A stretch of 64,000 nucleotides of DNA from Candidatus Aenigmatarchaeota archaeon (GCA_016202815.1 JACQNZ010000006.1:1-64000); one strand, 5' to 3'; positions 23,805 to 34,066 are shown, counted from the stretch's first letter. Numbers and translations: made by a program. Notes: generated by a model not told the origin, from the letters alone.

Positions 23805-26033
23805 GTGAAAGGCGTATATCCTGCCGCGGTAATAGTTACCGTCTTATTGGTCGCTTTGGCAGGTTTTTTATTTTCTGGGTATAAGCCGTTTAAATCCACG
23901 TCAACAGAAACCACGACAACATATTCTATGCAAACGACCACAACCCAAAACGTGTACAAGTATGTTTCAGTAAAACCATCCGGCCGGCTTGGAACAGGCC
24001 GGGGTGCGGATGTTGTTCTTTACGCCACCGGTTTTGACGAAAGCGGCGGACCTTTGGTTTTAAATCATCCCGGAAAAGTGGCAACGGACGGCAGAAGATT
24101 AATCGTTTCCGATACGTGGAACAATCGCGTATTAATCTGGAGTGAAATACCAGCCAAAGATAACGCACCGCCGGATTTGGTACTGGGCCAGCAAAACTTC
24201 AACACGAACGTCGCGAAACTCGGTGCGGATGGCATGAACTGGCCGATGGGCGTTGCGACAGACGGAAAAAAACTGCTGGTTGCGGATGCCTACAATGACC
24301 GTATCCTTGTATGGAGCGACTTTCCTACGAAGAACGGCCAGCCCGCCGACCTCGTGCTCGGCGCGCCCGATTTCGATACGTGGATTAATTATCTGGAAAG
24401 GGAAAAGGAACGTAATCCTGAAACAAGGATTTATTGGCCCTGGGATGTGTGGACAGACGGTCAAAGAGTTGCCGCCACAAGCACTGTTGATGGTTCCGTT
24501 CTTATCTGGAGCACATTTCCAACTAAAAACAACCAGCCGGCCGACATCGTAATAGGCGCTGATAATTTCTCGGTCAGGTTCAGCCAGCCGTCCAACCCGC
24601 TTTCGGATATGGACACACCAAGGTCAATAGAATATGATGGAACGCATTTCATAGTCGGCGACTACAACGCTTACGGCGCGTTCGTCTGGAATGGCTTTCC
24701 GGCCAAAAGCGGCCAGCCCGCGGATTTCATATTGAGGGTAAGAAGAACGGAAGGTGAAAGTTATTCCGACATACGCGCCACGGCCACCTTTAACGGCACA
24801 TTATACGCATCGGCGATACACCAGATTTTTGCGTGGAACTCTTTTCCGGCCAGCGGTGAACAAAAGGAAAACTTCAGGGTCGGGAGCCTTGCGCCCGGAT
24901 TAGACACAGACAGCTTCTCCACGATTTACGGCATGGCCACTGATGGTAAACGCCTTTTTGTGGCGGACTCGAACAACAACAGGGTTGTTATATTCAACAA
25001 GCTTCCGATTAACGCGGAAGCAAAGGCCGACGTTGTATTGGGTCAGCGTAATTCCACCGCCAATGTTTTTGTCGGCAGGAACAGTTGCGGCAACCCGTCT
25101 CCGTATTCCGACGGTAACCGCCTTTTCGTATCATGCGACTTCGATCGCAGGCTCCACATATACAATCGCATACCTGATGAAAACAAGGCATCCGCGGATG
25201 TGGTGATAACAAACTGGGGTAATGCAGGGTTGGGCGGCGTGCACCAGATCACGAGCGACGGAAAAAAGCTGATCGCCGCGAACCGGGAAGCTGGCCGCGT
25301 GCTTATTTGGAACGAAATACCTGAAAAAGACAACGAATTGCCGGATGTTATTCTTGGCGTTTCGACTGATCTGGAATTCTGGCGTTCCGGAAGCGGAAAA
25401 ACCGGGCTGGACAGCCCCATGGGCGTGGCTACGGACGGCAGGAAATTGTTTGTCAGCGATACAGGCAACAACCGCATCCTGGTGTGGAATGAAATCCCGG
25501 CGAAAAACCAGACGCCTGCAGATATCGTTCTAGGCCAACCGGATTTCGAGTCGAAATCGCCCGGAACCGGGCTGGGTAACGTTGACAGGCCGACGCAGCT
25601 GTCTACGGACGGAAAACGCTTGGTAATCGCGGACAGTGATAATAACCGTATCCTTGTATGGAAGAATATTCCGGAAACAAATGGCCGGCCCGCAGACTTC
25701 GAGATAAAAATAACCAACCATACCGCAGGTCTTGACTGGACCGGCATACCGCAGTACGGAAGGCTGGCAGGAACGCAGGGTGTATTCATTTACAACAGCA
25801 GCCTGTTTGTTTCAGACGGCGGCAACAACAGGGTTCTTGTGTGGTCCACGTTCCCTGATAACGAAAACGCAGAACCTGATATAGTGGTAGGGCAGAAAAA
25901 TTTCATGGACAATTACCCGTCCAACTCGCAGGACGGTATGTTCCTTCCGGCGCAGGTCAGCTTTGACGGAAGTTTCCTTTGGGTGGGCGAAACAAAATGG
26001 TCCAACCGGCTGCTAAGGTATAGTGTTGGATAA
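23805..26033 (+). CDS. membrane-anchored NHL-repeat beta-propeller protein
   Basis: 742 residues from a GTG start. One N-terminal hydrophobic segment (about 5-27) is followed by a Thr/Ser-rich linker and then at least ten repeats of the form VATDGKKLLVADxxNNRILVW..FPTKNGQPADLVLGxxxF, the NHL propeller blade, sometimes separated by variable loops. It is probably displayed outside the cell as one or two six-bladed propellers; NHL propellers usually bind proteins or glycans. No catalytic residues stand out. Convergent with nothing; it precedes the RuBisCO gene by about 75 bases but with its own spacing. Confidence 0.87.
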   Translation: MKGVYPAAVIVTVLLVALAGFLFSGYKPFKSTSTETTTTYSMQTTTTQNVYKYVSVKPSGRLGTGRGADVVLYATGFDESGGPLVLNHPGKVATDGRRLIVSDTWNNRVLIWSEIPAKDNAPPDLVLGQQNFNTNVAKLGADGMNWPMGVATDGKKLLVADAYNDRILVWSDFPTKNGQPADLVLGAPDFDTWINYLEREKERNPETRIYWPWDVWTDGQRVAATSTVDGSVLIWSTFPTKNNQPADIVIGADNFSVRFSQPSNPLSDMDTPRSIEYDGTHFIVGDYNAYGAFVWNGFPAKSGQPADFILRVRRTEGESYSDIRATATFNGTLYASAIHQIFAWNSFPASGEQKENFRVGSLAPGLDTDSFSTIYGMATDGKRLFVADSNNNRVVIFNKLPINAEAKADVVLGQRNSTANVFVGRNSCGNPSPYSDGNRLFVSCDFDRRLHIYNRIPDENKASADVVITNWGNAGLGGVHQITSDGKKLIAANREAGRVLIWNEIPEKDNELPDVILGVSTDLEFWRSGSGKTGLDSPMGVATDGRKLFVSDTGNNRILVWNEIPAKNQTPADIVLGQPDFESKSPGTGLGNVDRPTQLSTDGKRLVIADSDNNRILVWKNIPETNGRPADFEIKITNHTAGLDWTGIPQYGRLAGTQGVFIYNSSLFVSDGGNNRVLVWSTFPDNENAEPDIVVGQKNFMDNYPSNSQDGMFLPAQVSFDGSFLWVGETKWSNRLLRYSVG

Positions 26034-26108
26034 GTAACCTGGTTCTAACAGCAGGAAAGGAAAGCATAAATTCGAAAACTTTTAAGCCGCGATTCACAAT
26101 TATCATAC

Positions 26109-27410
26109 ATGGTGGACGATTGGTACGCTGATTTCGTTGATTGGGGTTACAAACCCAAAAAGACCGATATCACTTGCCTGTTCCGTTTTGAACCTGCAAC
26201 GGGCATGAGCGTTGCCGAGGCCGCCGGTCGCATTGCGTCAGAGAGCTCATGCGGTACCTGGACAACCCTGTCGGTGATGCCTAAGTTGTTGCCAAAATTA
26301 AAAGCCTACGCTTTCAACGTAAGCGGGAATTTTCTTAAAGTCGCGTACCCGATTGACCTGTTCGAAAGCGGAAGCATCACAAATTTTCTTTCCGGGCCTG
26401 CCGGTAACATCTTCGGCATGAAAGCTGTGAAAAGCCTTCGCCTCGTTGACGTTTCGTTCCCTTCTGTGTACATGAAAAATTTTCGCGGGCCTAACTACGG
26501 AAAGGAGGCGATAAAGAAGATTTTCAAAAGGAAACACGGGCCTGTCACGTCGGTCGTGCCGAAACCTAAGCTGGGTTTCACTGCAAAGGAGCACGCTTGT
26601 GACATAGGGTTTTCCGTGTGGAAAGGCGGAATGGATTGTGTAAAGGACGACGAAAACCTTGCTGACCAGGAGTTCAACAAATTCTTTGACAGGGTCAAGC
26701 TTCTTGCCAAATACAGGGACAAAGCCGAGAAAATCACAGGCGACGTTAAAGACGCCTTCATAAATGTCACCGCGCGGGACACGAGAGAAATGGAGAAGAG
26801 GATAAGAATCGTGCGCGACCACGGCTTCAAATATTTCATGATAGACGTTGTGATATCAGGTTTTACGGCCGTGCAAACCGCCGCGGATTTGGCGCACGAC
26901 TATGGCATGGCCATCCATGGCCACAGGGCGATGCACTCCATGATCACAAGAAATGAAAAGCACGGCATGACAATGTTATTTTTGGCAAAACTTGCCAGAA
27001 TGATGGGTGTTGACAACCTTCACATAGGCACGGTCATAGGCAAACTTGAGGGGGACAAGCGGGAAATCGTGGCAACCAAGGACATGATAACCTCGAAAAG
27101 CGTCGGGGAGATACGCAGCTTGAGGCTGGAGCAGGATTGGGGAAGCATAAAGCCTGTGCTGCCTGTCTCTTCGGGCGGTCTGCATCCCGGATTGCTGCCC
27201 CAGATATTCGACATCTATGGCACAACGGATATTGCCATTCAGGCCGGCGGCGGAACGCAGGGCCATCCGATGGGCGCCGAGGCCGGGGCGAAAGCGATTA
27301 TGCAGGCCATAGAAGCGTATCACGAAAAGGTCCCGCTTCAGGAGTATGCGAAAACGCACAGGGAATTAAAAGCTGCCCTCGACAAGTGGGGATTCGAGAG
27401 GCCGGTTTGA
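26109..27410 (+). CDS. rbcL: ribulose-1,5-bisphosphate carboxylase, archaeal (form III-like)
   Basis: 433 residues. The catalytic set is complete: VVPKPKLG (proton-abstracting Lys), GGMDCVKDDENL (Lys carbamylated, then Asp and Glu for Mg), the His in GMAIHGHRAMH, loop 6 LHIGTVIGKLEGD with its Lys, SSGGLHPG and GGGTQGHPMG for phosphate. Sequence style and host indicate form III or the related II/III group, which in archaea consumes RuBP made from AMP by AMP phosphorylase and R15P isomerase; neither is in this window. No small subunit or phosphoribulokinase is nearby, so a Calvin cycle is not implied. Confidence 0.95.
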   Translation: MVDDWYADFVDWGYKPKKTDITCLFRFEPATGMSVAEAAGRIASESSCGTWTTLSVMPKLLPKLKAYAFNVSGNFLKVAYPIDLFESGSITNFLSGPAGNIFGMKAVKSLRLVDVSFPSVYMKNFRGPNYGKEAIKKIFKRKHGPVTSVVPKPKLGFTAKEHACDIGFSVWKGGMDCVKDDENLADQEFNKFFDRVKLLAKYRDKAEKITGDVKDAFINVTARDTREMEKRIRIVRDHGFKYFMIDVVISGFTAVQTAADLAHDYGMAIHGHRAMHSMITRNEKHGMTMLFLAKLARMMGVDNLHIGTVIGKLEGDKREIVATKDMITSKSVGEIRSLRLEQDWGSIKPVLPVSSGGLHPGLLPQIFDIYGTTDIAIQAGGGTQGHPMGAEAGAKAIMQAIEAYHEKVPLQEYAKTHRELKAALDKWGFERPV

Positions 27411-27420
27411 TAATTGAAAA

Positions 27421-28365
27421 TCAATTTTTGCAGAAATCGGTTGGCGGAGCGCCGTCGCCTGTTTTGCTTGCGAACAAGCTGTAATAAAATTTCTTTTTGT
27501 CAGCCTCGAAATAATCGTAAGGGCAGCCAGCGCGCCAGTCGAGTTCCGCATAACCAGCCTTGCCGTTTAGATGGTTCAATTTAGCCTCATTGTAAACCCC
27601 GAAATCCCAGTTATTGGCCTGCGGCGTTCCTGTTGTGTAGCCGATCAAATCGCCGGCCTTTAACTCCACGGAAGTGAGATAATCTGTTCTCGTGTCCGTC
27701 TTCGGCGGATCGGGGAACAGCTTTGCCAACGCAGGAACAAGTTCCTCCAGGTGGTCGAACTTTACTTCGACTTCGCAGCTCACATCGAAAAACAGGAGGT
27801 AGTTTAATTCGCCGCCTTCGAGGTATTTTGATCCGGCAGTCAGTTTCGCATCAACAGGCGCATATACAGGGACTTTTTTGCCGCCTTTTATCCATATGTG
27901 AGAATGCGTTTTTTCGTTTCTTGGAGGTGTGACGGCTTTGATAGTGTCCGTGTCAGTGACGTCGGCCGTAAACACCGGGTTCGTGTTGTTGACGCAATTC
28001 AGCGAGGCTTGGGTGTTTGGCGAAGCCGATTTTTTTGGTGCCAGTGCTTCCAACTTTCTTTTCAGCTCCGTCAGCTCCTCGCCTGGAACGAAGCCGACAA
28101 ATGAATCAAGCTGCGCGCTCATCGTATCGTAGCGTTCGTCACCGACCCCGTATTCGGGCCTCTGCTGGTAAAGAACTTCTATTTCACGTTTAACGGAGCT
28201 GTAAAGGTTTTGTTTTTCATTCCCATCAGCAGGGTTGTTATGCTTATCTTCATTCGGTGCGTTCAACGGGTTTAATGTTGTGGTTGTTTCCACAGTGTCT
28301 GCGTTGTTTTGCACACATCCGCTGAACAGGACAACTACGATTAACAGGGGTAAATATTGTTTCAT
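27421..28365 (-). CDS. lipoprotein with M23/LytM-like domain lacking canonical catalytic motifs
   Basis: 314 residues. The signal MKQYLPLLIVVVLFSGC ends in a lipobox-like Cys, followed by a Thr/Asn-rich linker. The C-terminal half has the LytM strand order: KTHSHIWIKGGKKVPVYAPVDAKL, a strand with VEVKFDHLEEL, then VELKAGDLIGYTTG and WDFGVYN. The M23 zinc ligands HxxxD and HxH are not both recognisable (WDFGVYN sits where HLHF-type motifs occur), so it may be a binding rather than a cutting domain. Function unknown. Confidence 0.6.
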   Translation of the reverse strand: MKQYLPLLIVVVLFSGCVQNNADTVETTTTLNPLNAPNEDKHNNPADGNEKQNLYSSVKREIEVLYQQRPEYGVGDERYDTMSAQLDSFVGFVPGEELTELKRKLEALAPKKSASPNTQASLNCVNNTNPVFTADVTDTDTIKAVTPPRNEKTHSHIWIKGGKKVPVYAPVDAKLTAGSKYLEGGELNYLLFFDVSCEVEVKFDHLEELVPALAKLFPDPPKTDTRTDYLTSVELKAGDLIGYTTGTPQANNWDFGVYNEAKLNHLNGKAGYAELDWRAGCPYDYFEADKKKFYYSLFASKTGDGAPPTDFCKN

Positions 28366-28374
28366 TGATTATCA

Positions 28375-28830
28375 CTACGCAACCGGATTAAAAAACGTGT
28401 TTCCGAGCGCGACCATAAGCAAGCCTGTCAAAATCCCGAGAATGCCGCCTGCAATGACATCAGTGTGCGTGTGCGCTTTTGTAGTGACCCTGCTCACGGA
28501 AACGAATGCGGCAGTCAAGAAAAATAATGCCGTGAGCGCAGGCACGTAATAGGAGTATATGGTAGCTGTTGTGAAGATCACGTGCGAATGCCCTGATGGA
28601 AAGCCGTATTTGATTATCCTGTACTTGTTGTGCTCCGGCCTTCTTGTCTTGAAAGCGAGTTTTATCAGCAGGCTTAACAGCGATGAAAAAATCGCGCCCG
28701 CAACAGAAAGTGTAGTGAGATAATTCGGGTTGCCTATCCCGGACAGATTAAGTATAGCCAGCATAACCGCAAACAGGTGGAAAGGCTTCCTGTCTATAAG
28801 TCCGGAGATTTCGTATATCCGTCGCCTCAT
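28375..28830 (-). CDS. PAP2-family membrane phosphatase
   Basis: About 151 residues from the ATG at 28830; the longer ORF would run into purF. The three PAP2 motifs are intact: KLAFKTRRP, PSGHSH and SRVTTKAHTHTD, set among four to five membrane segments. Such enzymes remove phosphate from lipid phosphates or isoprenyl diphosphates at the membrane; with archaeal lipids, a polyprenyl or archaetidic phosphate substrate is plausible but not shown. It is downstream of purF on the same strand, with a 32-base gap. Confidence 0.88.
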   Translation of the reverse strand: MRRRIYEISGLIDRKPFHLFAVMLAILNLSGIGNPNYLTTLSVAGAIFSSLLSLLIKLAFKTRRPEHNKYRIIKYGFPSGHSHVIFTTATIYSYYVPALTALFFLTAAFVSVSRVTTKAHTHTDVIAGGILGILTGLLMVALGNTFFNPVA

Positions 28831-28862
28831 CAAAACCAGTTGTAAAGGAGTTGTTATAAAGG

Positions 28863-30302
28863 TTATGATTGGATTGGAACAGGATAAACGCCTGTAAAGC
28901 AGCCGAAGCAATGGTCGCCTCTGTCGCCCAAGAGCCTCCTGAAATCATCCATTGGAAGGTAATGCAACGAATTCAATCGCGGATCTATGCTGCGCCTTAC
29001 GTTTTCTTCCAATTCTTCGAGGTTAGCAGGCTGGGTACGCGCGGAATTCACGGCTTTTAGTTTTGTTTTATCAGAATGGTTCAAACCCATATGGCACGAC
29101 GATGTTATCGGGGACGTGCCGATCCTCAGATGGACCTCCTTTGCGCCCGCGTCAAAAAGGTCTTCCATGAGCTCCGGTACTGTGGAGCCGGTCACTATGG
29201 AATCGTCTGTGACAATAATTTTCTTTCCCCTGACTATTTCGGGCACCACCATGTTTTTCAGCCTTGCCAGTTTTTTCGGGCTTAGTCCAAGCGCTTTCAT
29301 TTTGTCTTCTTGCATGTAGAGCCTGCTCATGTCAGGATTGAACAAGAAGGCCCGGGCCATTGGTATTCCGCTTTGCCTGCTGTAGCCTATTGCGTAATGC
29401 TCGCCGGAATTGAGGATCGGGCTGACAACATATGTGCCGTCGTTTGGAAAGCCGTCCATTTCCGCCAGCCGGCCGCCGGCGTCTTCCCTGAATCTCGAAC
29501 CAAGAAGCCCGTTAAAACTTCCGCCGGGCCTCATGAAATAAGGAAGTTCGAATGCGCACATGCTTTCCTTTATCGGAATCCCGGATTTTGTGCGCTTAGG
29601 TTTCACGGACAACTTCCCGATGCTGGTTCCGTCAGTTAGGATCAAATCGCCGGGCATCAACTCTTCTGTGCCGTAAATCTTGAGCGCGTATATGCCCGGT
29701 TCCTCGGAAGCGAAATAAGTCGAATTGCCTTTCCGCCCCATGAAAAGCGGGTGATAGCCCCACGGGTCCCGGTATGCGGCGACAACGCCGTTCTCGTCCA
29801 TTGCAACAAGGTTGAACGCTCCCAACGCTTCCTCTGCCAGGACGCGTACGCCTTTTTCGAGGCTTCCGGCCTGTTTGATTATCTGCGCCATCACATGGGT
29901 GTCCGAGTCGTCATCCTTCAACGCTATTCCATGCTCTTCCGCAAGCCCGCGGTAATTAAAAACGTTGCCGTTGTGCGAAACCACAACCCCGCCGGCAACG
30001 ATCGGCTGTAAATTGTCCGGATTTGTGTCGCCTGTTGTCCTGTACCTGTTATTGAAAATTCCCCTGTCGGATATTATGTCCTTTGCACCCACATTCCTCT
30101 CAAAAGCATCGGCGACTTTGCCCCTTTCCCGGAAAGTTCTTATCACCCGGGCGTCCATGTCAAAGAGTGAAAATCCGCAGCCGTCATAGCCCCTGTTTTG
30201 TATGCTCTCAGCCTGCGAAAACATGTCCTGGAACGGTGTTTGCGTGTTTACAGCCGCCCCTATGCCGCATTTATGAGTAGGCAAATAGAGTTGCACAGCC
30301 AC
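28863..30302 (-). CDS. purF: amidophosphoribosyltransferase with short propeptide
   Basis: 479 residues. Makes phosphoribosylamine from PRPP and glutamine, the first purine step. The glutaminase nucleophile is in CGIGAAVN, preceded by 11 residues (MAVQLYLPTHK), so it must be cut off to expose Cys, as in the Bacillus-type PurF. The PRPP loop is KIIVTDDSIVTGST. Near the C-terminus CHMGLN and the final CFTGVYP provide Cys residues found at iron-sulfur ligands in Bacillus-type enzymes. It is separated from the other pur genes by about 9 kb. Confidence 0.93.
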   Translation of the reverse strand: MAVQLYLPTHKCGIGAAVNTQTPFQDMFSQAESIQNRGYDGCGFSLFDMDARVIRTFRERGKVADAFERNVGAKDIISDRGIFNNRYRTTGDTNPDNLQPIVAGGVVVSHNGNVFNYRGLAEEHGIALKDDDSDTHVMAQIIKQAGSLEKGVRVLAEEALGAFNLVAMDENGVVAAYRDPWGYHPLFMGRKGNSTYFASEEPGIYALKIYGTEELMPGDLILTDGTSIGKLSVKPKRTKSGIPIKESMCAFELPYFMRPGGSFNGLLGSRFREDAGGRLAEMDGFPNDGTYVVSPILNSGEHYAIGYSRQSGIPMARAFLFNPDMSRLYMQEDKMKALGLSPKKLARLKNMVVPEIVRGKKIIVTDDSIVTGSTVPELMEDLFDAGAKEVHLRIGTSPITSSCHMGLNHSDKTKLKAVNSARTQPANLEELEENVRRSIDPRLNSLHYLPMDDFRRLLGDRGDHCFGCFTGVYPVPIQS

Positions 30303-30491
30303 GCTTAGGATAGATTATTTAATAATTTAAAGTCGACAATAACCCAATAAAAGCGGGTTAAGGATGAATAGGAATTTTATTCTCGGTGTTTATTGGGAAA
30401 AAAGTGAATTTCTAATGCTAATTTTTCCGCATTTGTCTCTGAAGGGCGTCATAAATTTAAGATCGGATTCACATATCAATCAAAGGTACCG

Positions 30492-33107
30492 ATGTTAACG
30501 ACAAACGATTACAGGCTTCCGGGAAATGTAATTCCGGTAAGATATGACATAAAGCTGGAACCGGATATTGAAAAGTCCGTTTTTTTGGGCGAAGAAACGG
30601 TGGAAATTGAAGTCAAAAAACAGACCAAAACGGTTTCATTGAATAGCGAGGATCTGAAAATCGTTTCCGCAGAATTGGTTGCAGCAAACGGAAAATCTGT
30701 GCTATCCGAAAAAATAACCGAAGACAGGTCTAGACAGGCATTGTCAATCCATTTCAGGAATAATTTGAGTCCGGGTAAAGCAAAACTTTTAATAAAATTC
30801 TCAGGAAATCTGAATGACCAGCTTCGTGGGTTTTATCGTAGCAAATACACAAACCCGGAAGGCGGGGTGAATTATATCGCAACAACACAATTTGAAGCTA
30901 CGGATGCGCGAAGGGCATTCCCATGCTGGGACGACCCTGCCACAAAGGCGATTTTTAAAGTAACCCTGGTAATTCCTGAAAATCTTACTGCTATATCAAA
31001 CACTTTGGTGGAAAGGGAAAATAAAATATCCGGGAGAAAAAAAGAACTGATTTTCAAAGAAACTCCGAAGATGTCAACATACCTGCTTGCCTTTATCGTG
31101 GGTGATTTCAAATGTGTTGAGAGGAAATCCGGGAACGGAACGCTTCTTAGGGTTTGGGCAACCAGAGGAAACGAAGAAAAGGGCCGTTTCGCTTTGGATA
31201 CCACGTCAAGACTTTTGGAATATTTTAACGATTACTTTGGGATACCCTACCCATTGGAGAAACTTGACCAGATAGCGATACCTGATTTCGCCGCAGGGGC
31301 GATGGAAAACTGGGGCGCAATAACTTACAGGGAGACGGTTTTGTTGTTTGATCCGAAGCATTCGTCAGCCAATACGAAACAACGGATAGCTGAGGTAGTA
31401 GCCCATGAAATGGCCCACCAGTGGTTCGGCGACCTTGTTACAATGGAATGGTGGGATGACCTGTGGCTCAACGAGTCTTTCGCGTCCTGGATGGGAAACA
31501 AGTCAACGGATAAAATATTTCCAGAATGGAAGATGTGGACCCAGTTTATATTGAACGATACAAGTTCAGGAATGTCGTTAGACGGCTTGAGAAATTCCCA
31601 TCCTATAGAGGCTCATGTGAAAAATCCTGCTGAAATTCGTGAGCTGTTCGATGCTATTAGTTACAGCAAAGGCGCTGCGACCATAAGAATGTTGGAAAAC
31701 TTCCTGGGCGAAGAAATTTTCAGGAAAGGGCTTAGCAAATATCTTTCTGAGCACGCCTATTCCAATGCGAGAACCGAAGACCTTTGGGATGCGTTAGACG
31801 AAGTTTCCGGGAAGCCTGTCACTGGGATAATGGATACGTGGGTAAAGCAGACAGGGTTTCCTTTTGTTGATGTTAAGTCGTACAGGAGCGGAAAAGGAAT
31901 AAGAATAAAATTATCCCAAAAACGTTTCCTGTACAACAATTTGATTGACGATAAGGAAGACCCGACTTTATGGAAGATACCGGTAAACGCTGAAGTCAAC
32001 GGTGAAAAAATTTCTTTTGTCATGGATAAAAGAAATACAGACACGTTGGTTAAACAAAAAAATTCAAAAAGCGAATGGATAAAATTGAATTCCGGGCAGG
32101 GCGGGTTTTACAGGGTAAAATATCAGGACGATGGGTGGAATGGACTGATAAGGGCCGTGTCATCTATGAAGTTATCGTCAAATGACAGGTTGGGCTTGCA
32201 TAACGATTCTTATGCCCTGATGAAGGCGGGCTACATTTCTCCGGACGTTTTCCTCTCTTTGATAGAGGCTTATAAGGATGAAATGGATGCAATCGTGCTG
32301 GAAGACGTCTCCTCATCCTTGCGAAGCATGAAAACACTCCTTTCCGATGAATCTTCGTTCCAGGCGTTTCGTGAGTTTTCCCGTAATTTTTTTGCCCCGA
32401 TAGCAAAAAAGGTAGGCTGGGACCCCAGGCCCGGAGAAGGCCATTTGGATTCCCTTAGAAGAAGCATTGTCCTCAGTCAGGCCGGCCATTATGGGGACAG
32501 GGAAACAATTAAAAAAGCCAGGGTAAAATTCAAAGGTTATCTGGAAGACCCCTTGTCGTTGCACCCGGATTTGCGTGGCGTTGTGTTCGGCCTTGTTGCC
32601 CATGGCGGGGATCGCGCCGATTACGATAAACTATGGGAGATGGAAGGCAAGGCGGTTTTGCACGAAGAAAAATTGCGTTTATTGGGCGCGCTTGGCCATT
32701 TCCGGCAAGTGGAATTTTTGGAAGAAACCCTGAAAAATTCCCTGGATGTGGACAAAGTACGCTCTCAGGATACGGTATTTTTGATAGGCCAGGTATTTTC
32801 ATCCAAACAGGGGCGCGATCTGTGCTGGAATTTTATAAAATCCAATTGGCCTGAACTGTATCGCAGGTATGGGGATGGGGGCTTCGCAATAACCAGATTG
32901 GTCGCATTAACAGGCTCGTTCACAAGGAAGGAGATGGCGGACGATGTTGAAAAATTCTTTAAAACGCATCCTGCGCCTTCGGCAACAAGGACTGTACAGC
33001 AGTCGTTGGAGCGCATTAAACTCAATGAAAAATGGTTGGAAAAGAACAGGTCTTCTGTAGCCGGGTGGTTGGCGTCCAGGGGACATGTTACAGCTCAAAA
33101 ACCTTGA
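30492..33107 (+). CDS. M1-family zinc aminopeptidase
   Basis: 871 residues, the length of tricorn-interacting factors F2/F3 and mammalian aminopeptidase N cores. The exopeptidase motif GAMENWG and the zinc site HEMAHQWFGDLVTMEWWDDLWLNE (HExxH and the downstream Glu) are intact, with the catalytic Tyr probably in the ISYSKGA region. The C-terminal half is the ERAP1-like helical repeat domain. No signal peptide, so it is cytosolic and likely completes peptide breakdown after the proteasome. The AT-rich 190-base gap upstream (30303-30491) has promoter-like stretches and nothing else I can recognise. Confidence 0.95.
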   Translation: MLTTNDYRLPGNVIPVRYDIKLEPDIEKSVFLGEETVEIEVKKQTKTVSLNSEDLKIVSAELVAANGKSVLSEKITEDRSRQALSIHFRNNLSPGKAKLLIKFSGNLNDQLRGFYRSKYTNPEGGVNYIATTQFEATDARRAFPCWDDPATKAIFKVTLVIPENLTAISNTLVERENKISGRKKELIFKETPKMSTYLLAFIVGDFKCVERKSGNGTLLRVWATRGNEEKGRFALDTTSRLLEYFNDYFGIPYPLEKLDQIAIPDFAAGAMENWGAITYRETVLLFDPKHSSANTKQRIAEVVAHEMAHQWFGDLVTMEWWDDLWLNESFASWMGNKSTDKIFPEWKMWTQFILNDTSSGMSLDGLRNSHPIEAHVKNPAEIRELFDAISYSKGAATIRMLENFLGEEIFRKGLSKYLSEHAYSNARTEDLWDALDEVSGKPVTGIMDTWVKQTGFPFVDVKSYRSGKGIRIKLSQKRFLYNNLIDDKEDPTLWKIPVNAEVNGEKISFVMDKRNTDTLVKQKNSKSEWIKLNSGQGGFYRVKYQDDGWNGLIRAVSSMKLSSNDRLGLHNDSYALMKAGYISPDVFLSLIEAYKDEMDAIVLEDVSSSLRSMKTLLSDESSFQAFREFSRNFFAPIAKKVGWDPRPGEGHLDSLRRSIVLSQAGHYGDRETIKKARVKFKGYLEDPLSLHPDLRGVVFGLVAHGGDRADYDKLWEMEGKAVLHEEKLRLLGALGHFRQVEFLEETLKNSLDVDKVRSQDTVFLIGQVFSSKQGRDLCWNFIKSNWPELYRRYGDGGFAITRLVALTGSFTRKEMADDVEKFFKTHPAPSATRTVQQSLERIKLNEKWLEKNRSSVAGWLASRGHVTAQKP

Positions 33108-33134
33108 AATCCTGAAAGTGATGGCTTTAGGCGG

Positions 33135-34025
33135 ATGGATATGGCTTTAACTTCACCAAACAAACCTGAATGGCTGAAAACAAAACTGCAGACCACGGGA
33201 TCTTTTTCGAAAGTGCACGGGACCGTCAAAGGGTTGGGCCTGAACACTGTTTGCGAGTCTGCACACTGCCCTAACATATCGGAGTGCTGGTCCGGCGGAA
33301 CCGCGACGTTCATGGTAATGGGCGACACATGCACGCGTGGATGCAGGTTCTGCGAAGTGTCCCACGGCCGGCCTGCCGGGTTGGACATATTCGAGCCTGC
33401 GAAACTTGCAAAAGCCGTGAAAGAGTTTAACCTGGATTATGTAGTTATAACATCCGTAGATCGTGACGATTTGCCGGACCAGGGATCGCTTCATTTTGCA
33501 GCCTGCATAAAAGCAGTCAGGAGGATGAATCCCGGAACTCTGGTAGAGGTTCTGGTACCGGATTTCCGGGGCCGCGAAGACTTGATAAAGAACATAGTGG
33601 ACGCAAAACCTGATGTTATCGCGCATAACGTGGAAACAGTCCGCCGGCTGCAGAGGCTTGTCCGCGACATACGCGCAAATTACGAGCAGTCGCTTAACGT
33701 GCTGAAAATAGCCAAAAAATTAAGCCCTTCCATGCGCACGAAATCCTCGATAATGCTTGGCTTGGGCGAGACAGAGCAGGAGGTCTGCGAGTCAATGGAC
33801 GATCTGCGCAGCGCAGGCGTTGATTTCCTCACAATAGGCCAATATTTGCGGCCGACAAAAAAACAGATGGCTGTGGAAAAATACGTCCACCCGGACGTTT
33901 TTCGAAGCCTAAAAACCGCCGGCGAATCAAAGGGTTTCCTTTACGTGGCATCGGGGCCTTTCGTCAGGTCGTCGTACCGCGCAGGCGAACTTTTCATAAA
34001 ATCAGCCCTGGGGAACAATCATTAA
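33135..34025 (+). CDS. lipA: lipoyl synthase
   Basis: 296 residues. Radical-SAM enzyme inserting two sulfurs into octanoyl groups. The auxiliary cluster Cys are in CESAHCPNISEC and the radical-SAM triad in CTRGCRFC; the C-terminal Ser ligand is in RSSYRAGE. YVVITSVDRDDLPD, PDVIAHNVETV and LGLGET are standard LipA segments. The gene lies immediately before PDH E1 alpha, consistent with lipoylation of a PDH E2 encoded elsewhere. Octanoyltransferase or lipoate ligase genes are not in the window. Confidence 0.95.
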   Translation: MDMALTSPNKPEWLKTKLQTTGSFSKVHGTVKGLGLNTVCESAHCPNISECWSGGTATFMVMGDTCTRGCRFCEVSHGRPAGLDIFEPAKLAKAVKEFNLDYVVITSVDRDDLPDQGSLHFAACIKAVRRMNPGTLVEVLVPDFRGREDLIKNIVDAKPDVIAHNVETVRRLQRLVRDIRANYEQSLNVLKIAKKLSPSMRTKSSIMLGLGETEQEVCESMDDLRSAGVDFLTIGQYLRPTKKQMAVEKYVHPDVFRSLKTAGESKGFLYVASGPFVRSSYRAGELFIKSALGNNH

Positions 34026-34066
34026 TAATATCTGCTGCGGAATCCAATTTATTTTAGCGTGCGGCC

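Noticed and set aside
26109-27410. RuBisCO as evidence for a Calvin cycle
   Set aside because: No phosphoribulokinase or small subunit is present, and the sequence style is that of archaeal form III enzymes used in AMP salvage.
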